26,551 bases of DNA from NCBI GenBank assembly GCA_039679375.1, contig JBDKVA010000093.1, positions 1 through 26,551 on the forward strand, given 5' to 3'. The notes under the pieces were generated by a model. The model was not told where the DNA came from. It saw only the letters and a list, made by a program, of their open reading frames with translations, and did no database searches. Below are positions 1 to 8,151 of this stretch, piece by piece (the first letter of the stretch is position 1; every line of letters begins with the position of its first letter). The position numbers and the translations under genes were made by a program. Source of the DNA: JBDKVA01 sp039679375. Lineage in GTDB: Bacteria; Bacillota; Clostridia; Acetivibrionales; DTU013.

Positions 1-276
1 ATCATACTTGAACTCATTAATCTGATGAAGAACGATGCAAGTACCATTGAGCAGGGTATAGACTTCATGTTCATTGCCAAATACCTTGAACGCATGGCGG
101 ATCATGCTACAAACATCGGGGAATGGGTGGTATTTAACGTAACCGGGGAGCATGATCATCTCGCAAGGCTCTTCCACAGGGAAAACGGGCATGTTCCGCC
201 CTACGGCGCCGGGGATTATACTGACAGTACGCCTAATACTACAGCGAAAACTACCGGATCATCCTTGCAGAAATAA
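1..276 (+). CDS. phoU: Phosphate signalling protein PhoU, C-terminal part (5' end outside window)
   Basis: Open from the first base in frame 1 to TAA at 274-276, so only about the last 91 residues are visible. The segment YLERMADHATNIGEWV matches the second conserved helical motif of PhoU (E-R-x-x-D-H-A-x-N-I), whose acidic residues bind metal in the family. PhoU links the Pst phosphate ABC transporter to PhoR and holds the Pho response off when phosphate is plentiful; it is cytoplasmic and acts at the membrane. The last 35 or so residues after the helix are Thr/Ser-rich and look like a disordered tail. The response regulator starts 20 bases downstream, so this is probably the end of a pst-phoU-phoP-phoR operon; the pst genes are inferred, not seen. 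Confidence 0.9.
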   Translation: MILELINLMKNDASTIEQGIDFMFIAKYLERMADHATNIGEWVVFNVTGEHDHLARLFHRENGHVPPYGAGDYTDSTPNTTAKTTGSSLQK

Positions 277-296
277 CGATGTATATAGGAGGAAAA

Positions 297-1013
297 ATGT
301 CAAAGGAATCGATATTTGCGGTAGATGATGAAGTGCATATCCAGCAGCTGGTAAAGTACAACCTCGAAACAAACGGTTACAGAGTAACCACATTTGATAA
401 CGGGGATAGCATGCTGGAAGAGATCAAAAGCTCCCTCCCCGATCTCATCATACTGGACCTGATGCTGCCCGGCATAGACGGACTTGAGGTATGCAGGCAG
501 CTTAAGGCAGCACCGCGTACGAAAAATATTCCTGTTATCATGCTTACAGCAAAAAGTGAGGAGTTTGACAAAGTGCTCGGGTTAGAGCTTGGGGCTGATG
601 ATTACCTTACAAAACCCTTCAGTATAAGGGAACTGGTCGCCAGGGTCAAAGCACTATTGAGGAGAGTGGCAGCAGCAGCTTCCGCAGAAGATGATGTTGA
701 TACGATAAAGCAGGGAGAGATCGCAATAAATCTGGCAAGGCATGAGGTTTATAAGAACGGAAAGCTGATTGAAATGCCCCTCAAGGAGTTTGAGCTTTTG
801 AAAATGCTCCTTTTAAACAAGGGAAAGGTATTATCCCGAGAGCTATTGCTCGATAAAATCTGGGGTTTTGACTATTATGGAGAAACCAGGACGGTGGATG
901 TACATATCCGGTATTTGCGCCAGAAAATCGAGTATGATGACAGCAGTCCTGTATATATTGAAACGATAAGAGGCTTAGGCTACCGATTCAATGACAGGAG
1001 CCCGACAGATTGA
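297..1013 (+). CDS. phoP: PhoB/PhoP-type response regulator (OmpR family)
   Basis: A 238-residue two-domain transcription factor. Residues 1-120 form a receiver domain with the acidic pair near D10/D11, the phospho-acceptor D54 in LIILDLMLPG, and the conserved Lys in LTKPFS. Residues about 140-235 are a winged-helix trans_reg_C domain with the recognition region TRTVDVHIRYLRQKI and the ending ETIRGLGYRF. The start is ATG 297, four bases after a perfect AGGAGG at 287-292; the in-frame ATG at 279 would put that site inside the gene. It lies between phoU and a PhoR-type kinase, so it is most likely the phosphate-starvation regulator. The name phoP/phoB rests on context, since other OmpR regulators look alike. 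Confidence 0.9.
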   Translation: MSKESIFAVDDEVHIQQLVKYNLETNGYRVTTFDNGDSMLEEIKSSLPDLIILDLMLPGIDGLEVCRQLKAAPRTKNIPVIMLTAKSEEFDKVLGLELGADDYLTKPFSIRELVARVKALLRRVAAAASAEDDVDTIKQGEIAINLARHEVYKNGKLIEMPLKEFELLKMLLLNKGKVLSRELLLDKIWGFDYYGETRTVDVHIRYLRQKIEYDDSSPVYIETIRGLGYRFNDRSPTD

Positions 1014-1033
1014 CATAAAAGGCGGTAAGGAAA

Positions 1034-2851
1034 ATGAGAAAAAGAATATTGCTTTATTATATTGTCTTAATTGTTGTCGGTATGACCATAACCGGATTTT
1101 TTGTAACGCAGCTCACACAAAGCTTGTACAAGGATGAGGTAAAACACCGCCTGCTTACCGTTGCCACTTTGTTTGACCATGAGCTTTCCCAGGCGTCAAA
1201 AGGCGGCTCTCCCATTGATTACAATGCGCTTGCAAAAGATTATGCCGGCAGTCTGGACAGATTTTACAATTTGAATGGCGCCGCTGAGCCGGCAGATGTC
1301 TCCGGGAACGCAATCGAATCCAGAATCACCGTCATTGACTATAAAGGCAATGTTCTTGGTGAATCTCAAACGGACTACAACAGCATGGAAAACCACCTGG
1401 ACCGGAAGGAAGTGCAGCAGGCCATCCAGGGTAAAACCGGGGAGGATATACGGTTCAGCTCCACACTGAAGATGGATTTTTTGTACATAGCCGTTCCGTC
1501 AACATACGCAGGCTCGGTTATCCGGGTATCTGTCCCGCTTGTCCAATTGAAGAAAATCAATTCGCTGATCTGGCAGTACTGTCTGCTTGGAATCCTTGCC
1601 GGGCTGCTCCTTACGATGCTTCTCGCCTTCAGGTTTGCATCCAACATCAGCAGGCCTGTGAAAGCGCTAACCTATGCCTCAAAGGAAATCGCAGACGGCA
1701 ATTATTCCAAAAGAGCAGATGTACGCTCAAAGGATGAGCTTGGCCAATTGGCGGCTACATTTAACGAAATGGCTGAAAAGCTGGATAAAACGGTCACTGA
1801 TTTAAAAGATAAGAATATGAAGTTTGATGCAATATTGAACAGCATGACAAATTGCCTCGTATCAGTCGATCATAAAATGAGGATCATACTCATCAACTCG
1901 ATTGCCGCTCGTTTCTTCGGTATTGAAAATCAACCTGCGGATGACAGCATACTTGGCAGACCATTTATTGAAATCATCCGTAATCATCAACTCAACGAGA
2001 TCATGCAGCAAACGGTCTCAGGTAATTCTTCTTCCGAAAATGAGATCACCATAAGTATGCGGGATGAAGGCATATACAGGGTTTATGCAAGCCCCGTCAG
2101 GTCATCTGACGGATCCGCCGGAAATTCGGGCGCCATCATGACCATACATGATGTCACCACTATAAAAAAACTGGAACGGATCCGGTCTGAATTTGTTTCC
2201 AATGTAACGCATGAACTGAAAACACCGCTTACATCCATCAGAGGATTCATCGAAACACTGAAAAGCGGTGCAGTCAAAGATCCCGAAGTGGCAGCCCGTT
2301 TCCTCGATATCATCGATATCGAAGCCGAAAGGCTTACCATGCTCATCAATGATATTCTGCAGTTATCCGAGATCGAGAATAAGAAAAGTGATATCAATAT
2401 AAGCACGCACAACCTGAATGATGTGATCGATGAGGTTATCTCAATCCTAAAAGGTTCGGCCGGACAAAAAAATGTCAGACTGATCGTGGATGCCGAGCCA
2501 AATATCATCATACAGGCCAACCGGGACAGAATCAAGCAAATGCTCATCAATCTGATTGATAATGCCATTAATTATAATGTTGAGAATGGAAGCGTCTGCA
2601 TCAAGGCTGCGAAGACGGAAGGCAGGCTTGTCATCACTGTTGCCGATACCGGGATCGGCATTGATACAGAGCATCTGCCCAGGATCTTTGAAAGATTCTA
2701 CCGCGTGGACAAAGGCCGCTCCAGGAACATGGGCGGCACCGGCCTCGGCCTGTCTATCGTCAAACACATTGTAAATCTGTATGACGGCGATATCACGGTA
2801 GAGAGCGAACCGGGAAAGGGAACTGAATTTATTGTGCAGCTACCGGTTTGA
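1034..2851 (+). CDS. phoR: PhoR-type sensor histidine kinase
   Basis: A 605-residue membrane kinase. Visible in order: a membrane segment at about 5-27, an extracytoplasmic sensor region to about 178, a second membrane segment at about 181-202 (LLGILAGLLLTMLLAF), HAMP at about 203-257, PAS at about 260-370, and a HisKA domain with the phospho-acceptor His393 in NVTHELKTPLTSIRGF. The ATPase domain has the N box LINLIDNAINYN, G1 VADTGIGI, F box IFERFYRVDKG and G2 GGTGLGLSIV. The H-E-L-K-T-P-L motif and the HAMP-PAS order are typical of PhoR/WalK-like kinases. It follows the response regulator by 20 bases and probably phosphorylates it. The stop codon directly abuts the stop of the convergent ROK gene, leaving no intergenic terminator. 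Confidence 0.9.
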   Translation: MRKRILLYYIVLIVVGMTITGFFVTQLTQSLYKDEVKHRLLTVATLFDHELSQASKGGSPIDYNALAKDYAGSLDRFYNLNGAAEPADVSGNAIESRITVIDYKGNVLGESQTDYNSMENHLDRKEVQQAIQGKTGEDIRFSSTLKMDFLYIAVPSTYAGSVIRVSVPLVQLKKINSLIWQYCLLGILAGLLLTMLLAFRFASNISRPVKALTYASKEIADGNYSKRADVRSKDELGQLAATFNEMAEKLDKTVTDLKDKNMKFDAILNSMTNCLVSVDHKMRIILINSIAARFFGIENQPADDSILGRPFIEIIRNHQLNEIMQQTVSGNSSSENEITISMRDEGIYRVYASPVRSSDGSAGNSGAIMTIHDVTTIKKLERIRSEFVSNVTHELKTPLTSIRGFIETLKSGAVKDPEVAARFLDIIDIEAERLTMLINDILQLSEIENKKSDINISTHNLNDVIDEVISILKGSAGQKNVRLIVDAEPNIIIQANRDRIKQMLINLIDNAINYNVENGSVCIKAAKTEGRLVITVADTGIGIDTEHLPRIFERFYRVDKGRSRNMGGTGLGLSIVKHIVNLYDGDITVESEPGKGTEFIVQLPV

Positions 2852-4024
2852 TTATCTTCCAAATAAAATTTTCAAAGGAACGATCGACGCGCCGAGCGTG
2901 GATGATCTCTCCCCTATTTCGGACACAATCAATTCCACGTTCGCCGCCGGCCTTCTGAGAGCCTTTCTGTCAACTACGCCTCTTATCAGATCCATTACCA
3001 GATCGCCATATTTTGTAAAATCCTTGCCGAGCACAATCTTTGATGGATTGAGCGTATTCACAATACCGGACAGAGCTGTACCCAGGTATCCCGCCGCATC
3101 GTCCAACAATCCCATCATTTCTGCATTGCCTGCCCTTGCTGCCTCAACGATGTATGTAAGGCTTATATTTGAAATAATATTCTGTCCAGCCGTCTTCCTG
3201 GCTTTTTCAACAATCCTGCCTGTAGAGGCAATGGTCTCCAGACAGCCGGAATTGCCGCAGCCGCACTTCATTCCATTCCCCTCTACGACGATATGGCCTA
3301 CCTCACCGGCACTGCCGCCTGCTCCTTTGTATGGCCTGCCGCCGGTAAAGATACCTGCGCCGATTCCGGACCGGATATTGATGCAAACAAAGTTGCTGAC
3401 CTCCTGACATGCACCGATCCAGTTTTCACAAATAGCAGAGGCCATTGCCTCGTTTTCAATATATACAGGCAAGTCCAGCCGGGCTTTCAACATGGCGCAC
3501 AGATCCACATTCTCCCACCCCAGATTCGGAGCCAGCACGACTTTTTGAGTTGCTGCATCCACCATACCAGGTACAGAAATACCTATGCCCAGCAGCTTGT
3601 CCATACCAATGGAGAAGCTTTCTGTAATTTCCTCCATGCATGATAATAGTGCCGATATGGCAGCGTCCGGCGCAGGTAACCTAAGTACTCTTGAGTTCTC
3701 ATATATCACCCTTCCGGTGGTATCCATCATGATGTAATAAATACTGTCGACATCGATGTCAAATCCTATGGAATAATAAGAATCCGGCTTTAATTCCAAC
3801 AGTACGGGCTTCCTTCCGCCCTTTGACTCTCCGCTGCCGATCTCATGCAGATAGCCCTTTTCGATTAATGCGGAAACTATTACTCCGGCCGCTGTAGGCG
3901 AAAGGCCGGTGGCCTTTGAAAGATCCGCCCTGGTAAGGGCCTTCCCTGTGCGGATCAGATCCAGTATACCCGCTTCATTATAGGCTTTAAGGAACTTACT
4001 GTTACCTGTTTCGCTATTTAACAT
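2852..4024 (-). CDS. ROK-family transcriptional repressor, XylR-like
   Basis: A 390-residue protein with an N-terminal winged helix-turn-helix (about residues 15-65, TRADLSKATGLSPTAAGVIV) and a ROK sugar-kinase-like domain. The zinc motif CGCGNSGCLE has Cys254, Cys256 and Cys261, preceded by the ROK signature GEVGHIV. The usual catalytic Asp of ROK kinases is Glu here (ENEA, residues 190-193), which fits a sensor rather than a kinase. It starts three bases after the xylulokinase stop, and its likely Shine-Dalgarno GAGG lies in the last codons of that gene, so translation is coupled. By context it probably responds to xylose or a related sugar; no operator could be identified, and the effector is inferred only from the neighbour. 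Confidence 0.85.
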   Translation of the reverse strand: MLNSETGNSKFLKAYNEAGILDLIRTGKALTRADLSKATGLSPTAAGVIVSALIEKGYLHEIGSGESKGGRKPVLLELKPDSYYSIGFDIDVDSIYYIMMDTTGRVIYENSRVLRLPAPDAAISALLSCMEEITESFSIGMDKLLGIGISVPGMVDAATQKVVLAPNLGWENVDLCAMLKARLDLPVYIENEAMASAICENWIGACQEVSNFVCINIRSGIGAGIFTGGRPYKGAGGSAGEVGHIVVEGNGMKCGCGNSGCLETIASTGRIVEKARKTAGQNIISNISLTYIVEAARAGNAEMMGLLDDAAGYLGTALSGIVNTLNPSKIVLGKDFTKYGDLVMDLIRGVVDRKALRRPAANVELIVSEIGERSSTLGASIVPLKILFGR

Positions 4025-4027
4025 ATA

Positions 4028-5572
4028 CTAGACCTCATAAATTTCCTTCATCATATCGGCCAGATCTTTATAATCCTTTTTTAATGAACAGTAAAGCTGC
4101 CCGTACAGGCTGTAAAATTTCGAATACTTCCCATAAAGCTCCATGTCAGGCGGCTGCACACTCTTAACCTTTATAACCGCATCACATGCCTCCGCAATAT
4201 TTTTATAAACTCCCGTACCGACCCCGGCCAACAAAGCTACACCAAGAGCAGGGCCTTCACTGGATTGGATAGTCGTGATACCGGTTCCGAATACATCTGC
4301 CTGCATCTGCCTCCACAACCCGCTTTTTCCGCCGCCGCCAGACGCCCTGATTTCACTGACATTGACGCCCATACCTTTGATAATCTCAAGGCAATCTCTC
4401 AGACTATATACAACGCCTTCCATGATAGCCCGGATCATATCTCTCTTATCATGCTTAGCCGAGAGTCCGAAGAAAACGCCTCTTGCATACGGATCCAGAT
4501 GCGGCGTCCTTTCACCCATCAGATATGGCAGGTACAAAAGTCCGTTGCTGCCCGGCCGGACCTGCTCCGCTTCCTTGTCCATCAGCACATATGGGTCAAT
4601 ATTCATCTGCTCCGCTATGCTTTTTTCCTCCTTGCAGAAATTGTCCCTGAACCATTTAAGCGAAAGTCCGGCTCCCTGCGTTACGCCCATCACATGCCAG
4701 GTATCCGGCACTGCGTGGCAAAAAGTATGAACCCGTCCTTTCGGGTCTATGCTGATCCTGTCAAGGAATGCAAATACTACTCCGGAGGTACCAATAGCAG
4801 AAGATATGACACCCGGCTTGACGATACCGTTCCCAACCGCACCGGCTGCCTGGTCGCCTGCTCCGCCGACTACCGCGGTACCCTCCTTAAGGCCTGTTTC
4901 CAAAGCCGCAGACCGGCTGACTTTTCCGCTTACTTCCTGGGACTCATATAGATCGGCAAGCTGACTTTTCTCAATCCCAAGCTTTGAAAGCACTTCATTG
5001 CTCCAGCACCTGCCTGCAATATCCATAAGCTGCATGCCGCTTGCGTCCGATACCTCGGTGGCGAATTCCCCCGTAAGCCTGAACCTTACATAGTCCTTGG
5101 GCAACAGGATTTTTTTTATTTTCTCAAAAGTGCCTGGTTCATTATTTCTTACCCACATCAGCTTTGAAGCGGTAAAGCCTGTAAGGGCGGGATTTGCAGT
5201 AATTTCAATCAGCCGGTCCGCGCCGATGAGAGAGGTGATCTGTTCGCACTCGGCCGTACTTCTCTGATCGCACCATATGATAGAACGCCTTAATACCCTG
5301 TTATCGCCGTCAAGCAAAACCAACCCGTGCATCTGGCCTGATAGCCCTATACCACGGATATCCGACGCCTTCACGCCGCTTTTTGCAATCACTTCCCGGG
5401 TGCTGTCTGCCGCAGCCTGCCACCAATCTTCGGGATCCTGTTCCGCCCATCCCATTTCAGGCTGATAAAGGGGATATTCTTTCAGTGTGCTTGCTACCGT
5501 ATTCCCAAATTCATCAAATAAAACCGTTTTTGTCCCGGACGTACCGATATCGATTCCTAATAAATAGGCCAT
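4028..5572 (-). CDS. xylB: Xylulokinase (FGGY family)
   Basis: A 514-residue carbohydrate kinase that phosphorylates D-xylulose to xylulose 5-phosphate for the pentose phosphate pathway; cytoplasmic. The N-terminal phosphate-binding loop is GIDIGTSGTKTVLFD (residues 6-20), followed by GLSGQMHGLVLLD (77-89). The catalytic Asp240 lies in GGAGDQAAGAVG, and the C-terminal ATP-binding signature is ASGGGGKSGLWRQM. GLSGQMHG strongly favours xylulokinase over glycerol or gluconate kinase. The start is supported by AGGAGG at 5578-5583. The length is slightly above the roughly 480-500 residues usual for the family. No xylose isomerase or transporter gene is in the window. It is probably co-transcribed with the downstream ROK repressor. 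Confidence 0.93.
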   Translation of the reverse strand: MAYLLGIDIGTSGTKTVLFDEFGNTVASTLKEYPLYQPEMGWAEQDPEDWWQAAADSTREVIAKSGVKASDIRGIGLSGQMHGLVLLDGDNRVLRRSIIWCDQRSTAECEQITSLIGADRLIEITANPALTGFTASKLMWVRNNEPGTFEKIKKILLPKDYVRFRLTGEFATEVSDASGMQLMDIAGRCWSNEVLSKLGIEKSQLADLYESQEVSGKVSRSAALETGLKEGTAVVGGAGDQAAGAVGNGIVKPGVISSAIGTSGVVFAFLDRISIDPKGRVHTFCHAVPDTWHVMGVTQGAGLSLKWFRDNFCKEEKSIAEQMNIDPYVLMDKEAEQVRPGSNGLLYLPYLMGERTPHLDPYARGVFFGLSAKHDKRDMIRAIMEGVVYSLRDCLEIIKGMGVNVSEIRASGGGGKSGLWRQMQADVFGTGITTIQSSEGPALGVALLAGVGTGVYKNIAEACDAVIKVKSVQPPDMELYGKYSKFYSLYGQLYCSLKKDYKDLADMMKEIYEV

Positions 5573-5611
5573 ATGTTCCTCCTATGTGCGCTTTGTAATA
5601 TTATATTATAA

Positions 5612-5640
5612 AGTATATCTGGTTTAATGAAATTATACAA
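5612..5640 (-). promoter_or_regulatory. Candidate xylB promoter
   Basis: On the minus strand, TTGTAT (5640-5635) and TATACT (5617-5612) are 17 bp apart, about 40 bp upstream of xylB. The -35 match is weak, and several overlapping TATAAT-like hexamers lie nearby, so the exact site is uncertain. The AGGAGG ribosome binding site follows at 5583-5578. Confidence 0.35.
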
Positions 5641-5706
5641 TATCAATTATTTATCATTGATTCGGTAGCCATTTGAGCCATATAAATGCAATTTTGTTAA
5701 TTTGTA

Positions 5707-5735
5707 TTGATGAAAATCAGCTTTAAAGTTATAAT
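5707..5735 (+). promoter_or_regulatory. Sigma-A-type promoter for the SIR2-like operon
   Basis: TTGATG at 5707-5712 and TATAAT at 5730-5735 are separated by exactly 17 bp. The start codon at 5765 follows, with GGAGGG at 5754-5759 as ribosome binding site. This is among the best promoter matches in the window and suggests housekeeping expression. Confidence 0.65.
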
Positions 5736-5764
5736 GGTAATACAATGCGGATCGGAGGGTGCAT

Positions 5765-6871
5765 ATGCCGGGTCAAAGGGTAGTTCTTCTTACAGGGGCA
5801 GGCTTTTCAGTGCCTGCAGGATATGATACTTTAAGGCTGATTGTGGATTCCATCCGTGGAGTGCACATACCTCTCAACAATCAAAGTCCCGAGGTGCAGA
5901 CCGTTAAAGCCACATGGGACATCGTTCAGAGCGACAAGGGCGATAATGCCACACTTGAGCATCTTTTGGCACGGATCAAGCATTATTCCGAAACAGCGGA
6001 TATGATCCGAAACAACAGCATTTTTGCACAAAATTTACAGGCGAACCTGGCCCACATTTATAATGGTCAATTCAAATCGCTTTGGGAAAATGCGTTGAGC
6101 TATTGCTTCAACCTTGTGCTTGAAAATTACGGTCCGCATAAGGTAAATATAGAAAGCGACGGGTACAAATTGATTGTCAAGGCGTTAAAAAGGCTTGCAG
6201 AGTTGAACGACAACTGTCTGCATATTTTCACTACTAATTATGACTGCCTGCTTCATGTGATCGCATCCAATACCAGAGATATCAATTTTTATTCGCATAT
6301 CAGCAATCAAAGGGATCAGAACGGACAATTCCAGAATGATTGGTTTGTTACAAATCCGGATATGTATAACGCCTCCAATCCCAATATTTATGTGCACAGG
6401 CTGCATGGATGCGTCGCATGGTTTTTCGACCTGCGTGCCGAGTCCAGGGTGCATGAGGTATTCGGTGCGGGAAAGAAGCTCACGATAAGGGATCCTCAAA
6501 AACTTAACCAGATGGCGATAAAATTGATATCCAATGATAATATCGGAAGCATTCCTGCATTTTCCCGCACTTTCACAGAATTGTACCATGTTCTGGGCGA
6601 TTGCGGCAATCTCCTTGTATGGGGGCACAGTTTCAGGGATCTGGAGCTGCTCAGGTGCATGATAAGCGTGCTTGAGAACAGAAAAGAGCATCCCTATAAA
6701 ACATATTTTATCGACCCTTATGAAAATGAAGATACTATTTGTGAAAACATTACAAATACGGTAATGGGTGTTCCCGGGATACCGTGCCATATACTTTCAC
6801 CGAAGGAGTTTGGCTGGCTGCCGGATGAAGGCTTAAACTCATTTAACAGGTCAATCAAAAGGATTATATAA
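5765..6871 (+). CDS. SIR2-like domain protein (predicted NAD-handling enzyme)
   Basis: A 368-residue soluble protein with the marks of the prokaryotic SIR2-like superfamily: a glycine-rich nucleotide loop LLTGAGFSVPAGYD (GAGFS at 11-15), TTNYD at 156-160 with Asn158 and Asp160, and RLHGCVAWF with His214, the equivalent of the catalytic His in the K/R-L-H-G motif. VWGHSFRDLELL near residue 285 matches the G-x-S/G-x-x-D segment of SIR2_2/SIR2-like proteins. No zinc-ribbon cysteines of classical deacetylase sirtuins are seen, so NAD hydrolysis or ADP-ribose transfer is likelier than deacetylation. ATG 5765 was chosen over GTG 5759 because the latter overlaps the GGAGGG site. The next gene follows after 23 bases. 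SIR2-like proteins often serve in antiphage defence; that role here is an inference. Confidence 0.85.
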   Translation: MPGQRVVLLTGAGFSVPAGYDTLRLIVDSIRGVHIPLNNQSPEVQTVKATWDIVQSDKGDNATLEHLLARIKHYSETADMIRNNSIFAQNLQANLAHIYNGQFKSLWENALSYCFNLVLENYGPHKVNIESDGYKLIVKALKRLAELNDNCLHIFTTNYDCLLHVIASNTRDINFYSHISNQRDQNGQFQNDWFVTNPDMYNASNPNIYVHRLHGCVAWFFDLRAESRVHEVFGAGKKLTIRDPQKLNQMAIKLISNDNIGSIPAFSRTFTELYHVLGDCGNLLVWGHSFRDLELLRCMISVLENRKEHPYKTYFIDPYENEDTICENITNTVMGVPGIPCHILSPKEFGWLPDEGLNSFNRSIKRII

Positions 6872-6894
6872 TTAAAGAATGAAGGGGTTGCTGT

Positions 6895-7752
6895 ATGAAA
6901 GAACAGAATAATAGCAAAGTAAAAAATCCCGGCGGATTAACAGATGCAGCCGGGCAGAGGAATGAGACAGCCGAAATGACCACCTCCGGCGATGGAGCTG
7001 AAAACGCCGATCACTGCCCCTATATAAAAGGAAGCCTGGACAGCTGTCCTTATGTAAAGGGTATTTTGGAAAGAGGTCCGTATATTAATTTCAAGAAGAA
7101 ACAGGAGAAGGCTATTAAGGAAAAAATAGCCGAATATATCGCCTCAAATCTTGTAAAGGATTTTGACGCCGTGCTTCTTGATGCGGGCTCTACCGCTGAG
7201 GCAGTAGCTCAGCAGCTTTTTACAAAAAGAAAATTCCTCATGGTGATGACGAATAATATGGGAGCTTATGCCTCCTATTCACAGTCAGTCGTATCAAGAA
7301 ATGACCCGCAGCCTGTTGGCGGGCTGATCAATGGAAACGAGCTCGTATTGACCGGCGGAAGGTTTGACGTTACATATGAGGCTTTGCTTGGGGATGCTAC
7401 CATCAAGGCGATCGAAGGTTTCTCCCCCAATGTTACCATTATTGCCGTCAGCGGCTTGATGTTCAACGGCGGAGTATTTTGCCACGGTTCCGAAGAAGTA
7501 AGATTAAAGAAGATGCTCTGGGAAATACGTACCGATACAAGAGTCATCGCATGCGATTGGACTAAGATCGGCAAGCGTGATGCATTTGCTTTTGGCCCAA
7601 GAGTGTCCGACTTGAAAATAGGAGCGTCAAAAGCGGTGATCGTGACCAGTAAGCCTCCCCGGGCGGTCGATGAAAAACAAAGAAGGCAATTTGACGAACA
7701 AATCAGCCAGATCAAAAAAATGGGCATTGATATCGTAGAAATTGGCGATTAA
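6895..7752 (+). CDS. DeoR-type sugar-phosphate sensor-domain protein lacking a DNA-binding HTH
   Basis: A 285-residue protein. From about residue 70 onward it resembles the C-terminal effector domain of DeoR/GlpR regulators (ISOCOT fold): DAGST at 96-100, VMTNN, LTGGRFD, an ISGL-like AVSGLMFNGGVF segment, and IACDWTKIGKRDAF, equivalent to the L-A-D-S-S-K-F-G motif. The N-terminal winged helix expected in DeoR proteins is absent. It is replaced by a polar, probably disordered stretch (1-39) and a decapeptide repeat starting at residues 41, 51 and 61 (CPYIKG, CPYVKG, GPYINF). The start has AAGGGG at 6882-6887. It lies 23 bases after the SIR2-like gene and is almost certainly co-transcribed. In DeoR regulators the domain binds phosphosugars; its ligand here is unknown. 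Confidence 0.75.
   Translation: MKEQNNSKVKNPGGLTDAAGQRNETAEMTTSGDGAENADHCPYIKGSLDSCPYVKGILERGPYINFKKKQEKAIKEKIAEYIASNLVKDFDAVLLDAGSTAEAVAQQLFTKRKFLMVMTNNMGAYASYSQSVVSRNDPQPVGGLINGNELVLTGGRFDVTYEALLGDATIKAIEGFSPNVTIIAVSGLMFNGGVFCHGSEEVRLKKMLWEIRTDTRVIACDWTKIGKRDAFAFGPRVSDLKIGASKAVIVTSKPPRAVDEKQRRQFDEQISQIKKMGIDIVEIGD
7015..7092 (+). repeat. Tandem decapeptide-coding repeat (Cys-Pro-Tyr units)
   Basis: Codons for C/G-P-Y-I/V recur at 7015, 7045 and 7075, an exact 30-bp period inside the HTH-less DeoR-type gene. The first two units share C-P-Y-x-K-G-x-L; the third is partial, with Gly for Cys. The DNA has diverged, so the repeat is kept at the protein level rather than freshly duplicated. Confidence 0.7.
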
Positions 7753-7839
7753 TGAAGTAGAACATAAAGTTATAAATAAAAAACATCAATCATGCCAATA
7801 ATATATTTGAAGTAAAAAAATACAAGGGAGGCATGAAAG

Positions 7840-8016
7840 ATGAGAGTTAATAAAATGTCACAGCCAAATACCGGCATTAAATGCACAGTGGATACCTGCT
7901 ATTACTATATGAAGGGCGACAACTGCACTGCTGAGAAGATACAGGTGGAACCGAAAAATGCCAAGAGTTCGGAAGAAACCGACTGCACAACCTTTACACC
8001 TCAGAGCTATACCTAA
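7840..8016 (+). CDS. DUF1540 domain small cysteine protein
   Basis: A 58-residue protein too short for most gene finders. It has the DUF1540 pattern: KCTVDTCYYYMKGDNCTAEKI, then an Ala-containing linker, then TDCTTFT. The four cysteines are at residues 15, 20, 29 and 49. Such a layout suggests a small metal-bound fold, but the function of DUF1540 is unknown. The start ATG 7840 has GGGAGG at 7826-7831, eight bases upstream. It is 87 bases after the DeoR-type gene with no obvious terminator between, so read-through is possible, but the gap is larger than in the SIR2 pair. The ATG at 7833 is out of frame and is not the start. Confidence 0.85.
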   Translation: MRVNKMSQPNTGIKCTVDTCYYYMKGDNCTAEKIQVEPKNAKSSEETDCTTFTPQSYT

Positions 8017-8025
8017 GACCCGAAT

Positions 8026-8060
8026 CAAAATCGAAGGTGCATCGAGCTCCTTCGATTTTG
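8026..8060. terminator. Perfect 12-bp hairpin after the DUF1540 gene
   Basis: CAAAATCGAAGG (8026-8037) and CCTTCGATTTTG (8049-8060) are exact inverted repeats around an 11-base loop, ten bases after the stop codon. There is no T-run directly after it, so it may protect or attenuate the mRNA rather than terminate alone. A second small hairpin (GGAGCA 8060-8065, TGCTCC 8077-8082) follows at once. Confidence 0.5.
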
Positions 8061-8103
8061 GAGCAAGACTCCGCTATGCTCCGGTAAAAAAAGGGGATTT
8101 TAC

Positions 8104-8145
8104 AAAGGGACGGTTTCTCTGTTTATAAGGGAGGCCGTCCCTTTT
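8104..8145 (+). terminator. Rho-independent terminator
   Basis: AAAGGGACGG (8104-8113) pairs with CCGTCCCTTT (8135-8144) across a 21-base loop and runs into TTTT. This is the likely end of the DUF1540 transcript and possibly of the SIR2 operon. Confidence 0.65.
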
Positions 8146-8151
8146 GAACCC

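Noticed and set aside
2832..3407. 191-residue open frame on the plus strand
   Set aside because: It lies wholly opposite the well-supported ROK gene, has no ribosome site and reads as Pro/Ser-rich antisense translation.
2852..4024. Considered as a glucokinase
   Set aside because: It has an N-terminal helix-turn-helix and Glu in place of the catalytic Asp, so a ROK regulator is the better call.
4265..4951. 228-residue open frame on the plus strand
   Set aside because: It is antisense to xylulokinase, whose motifs are all intact on the minus strand.
6185..6790. 201-residue open frame on the minus strand
   Set aside because: It is the shadow of the SIR2-like gene; no recognisable domain or ribosome site.
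7840..8016. Considered as a SCIFF-type ribosomal peptide precursor
   Set aside because: There are only four cysteines in the DUF1540 spacing, and no radical SAM maturase is nearby.
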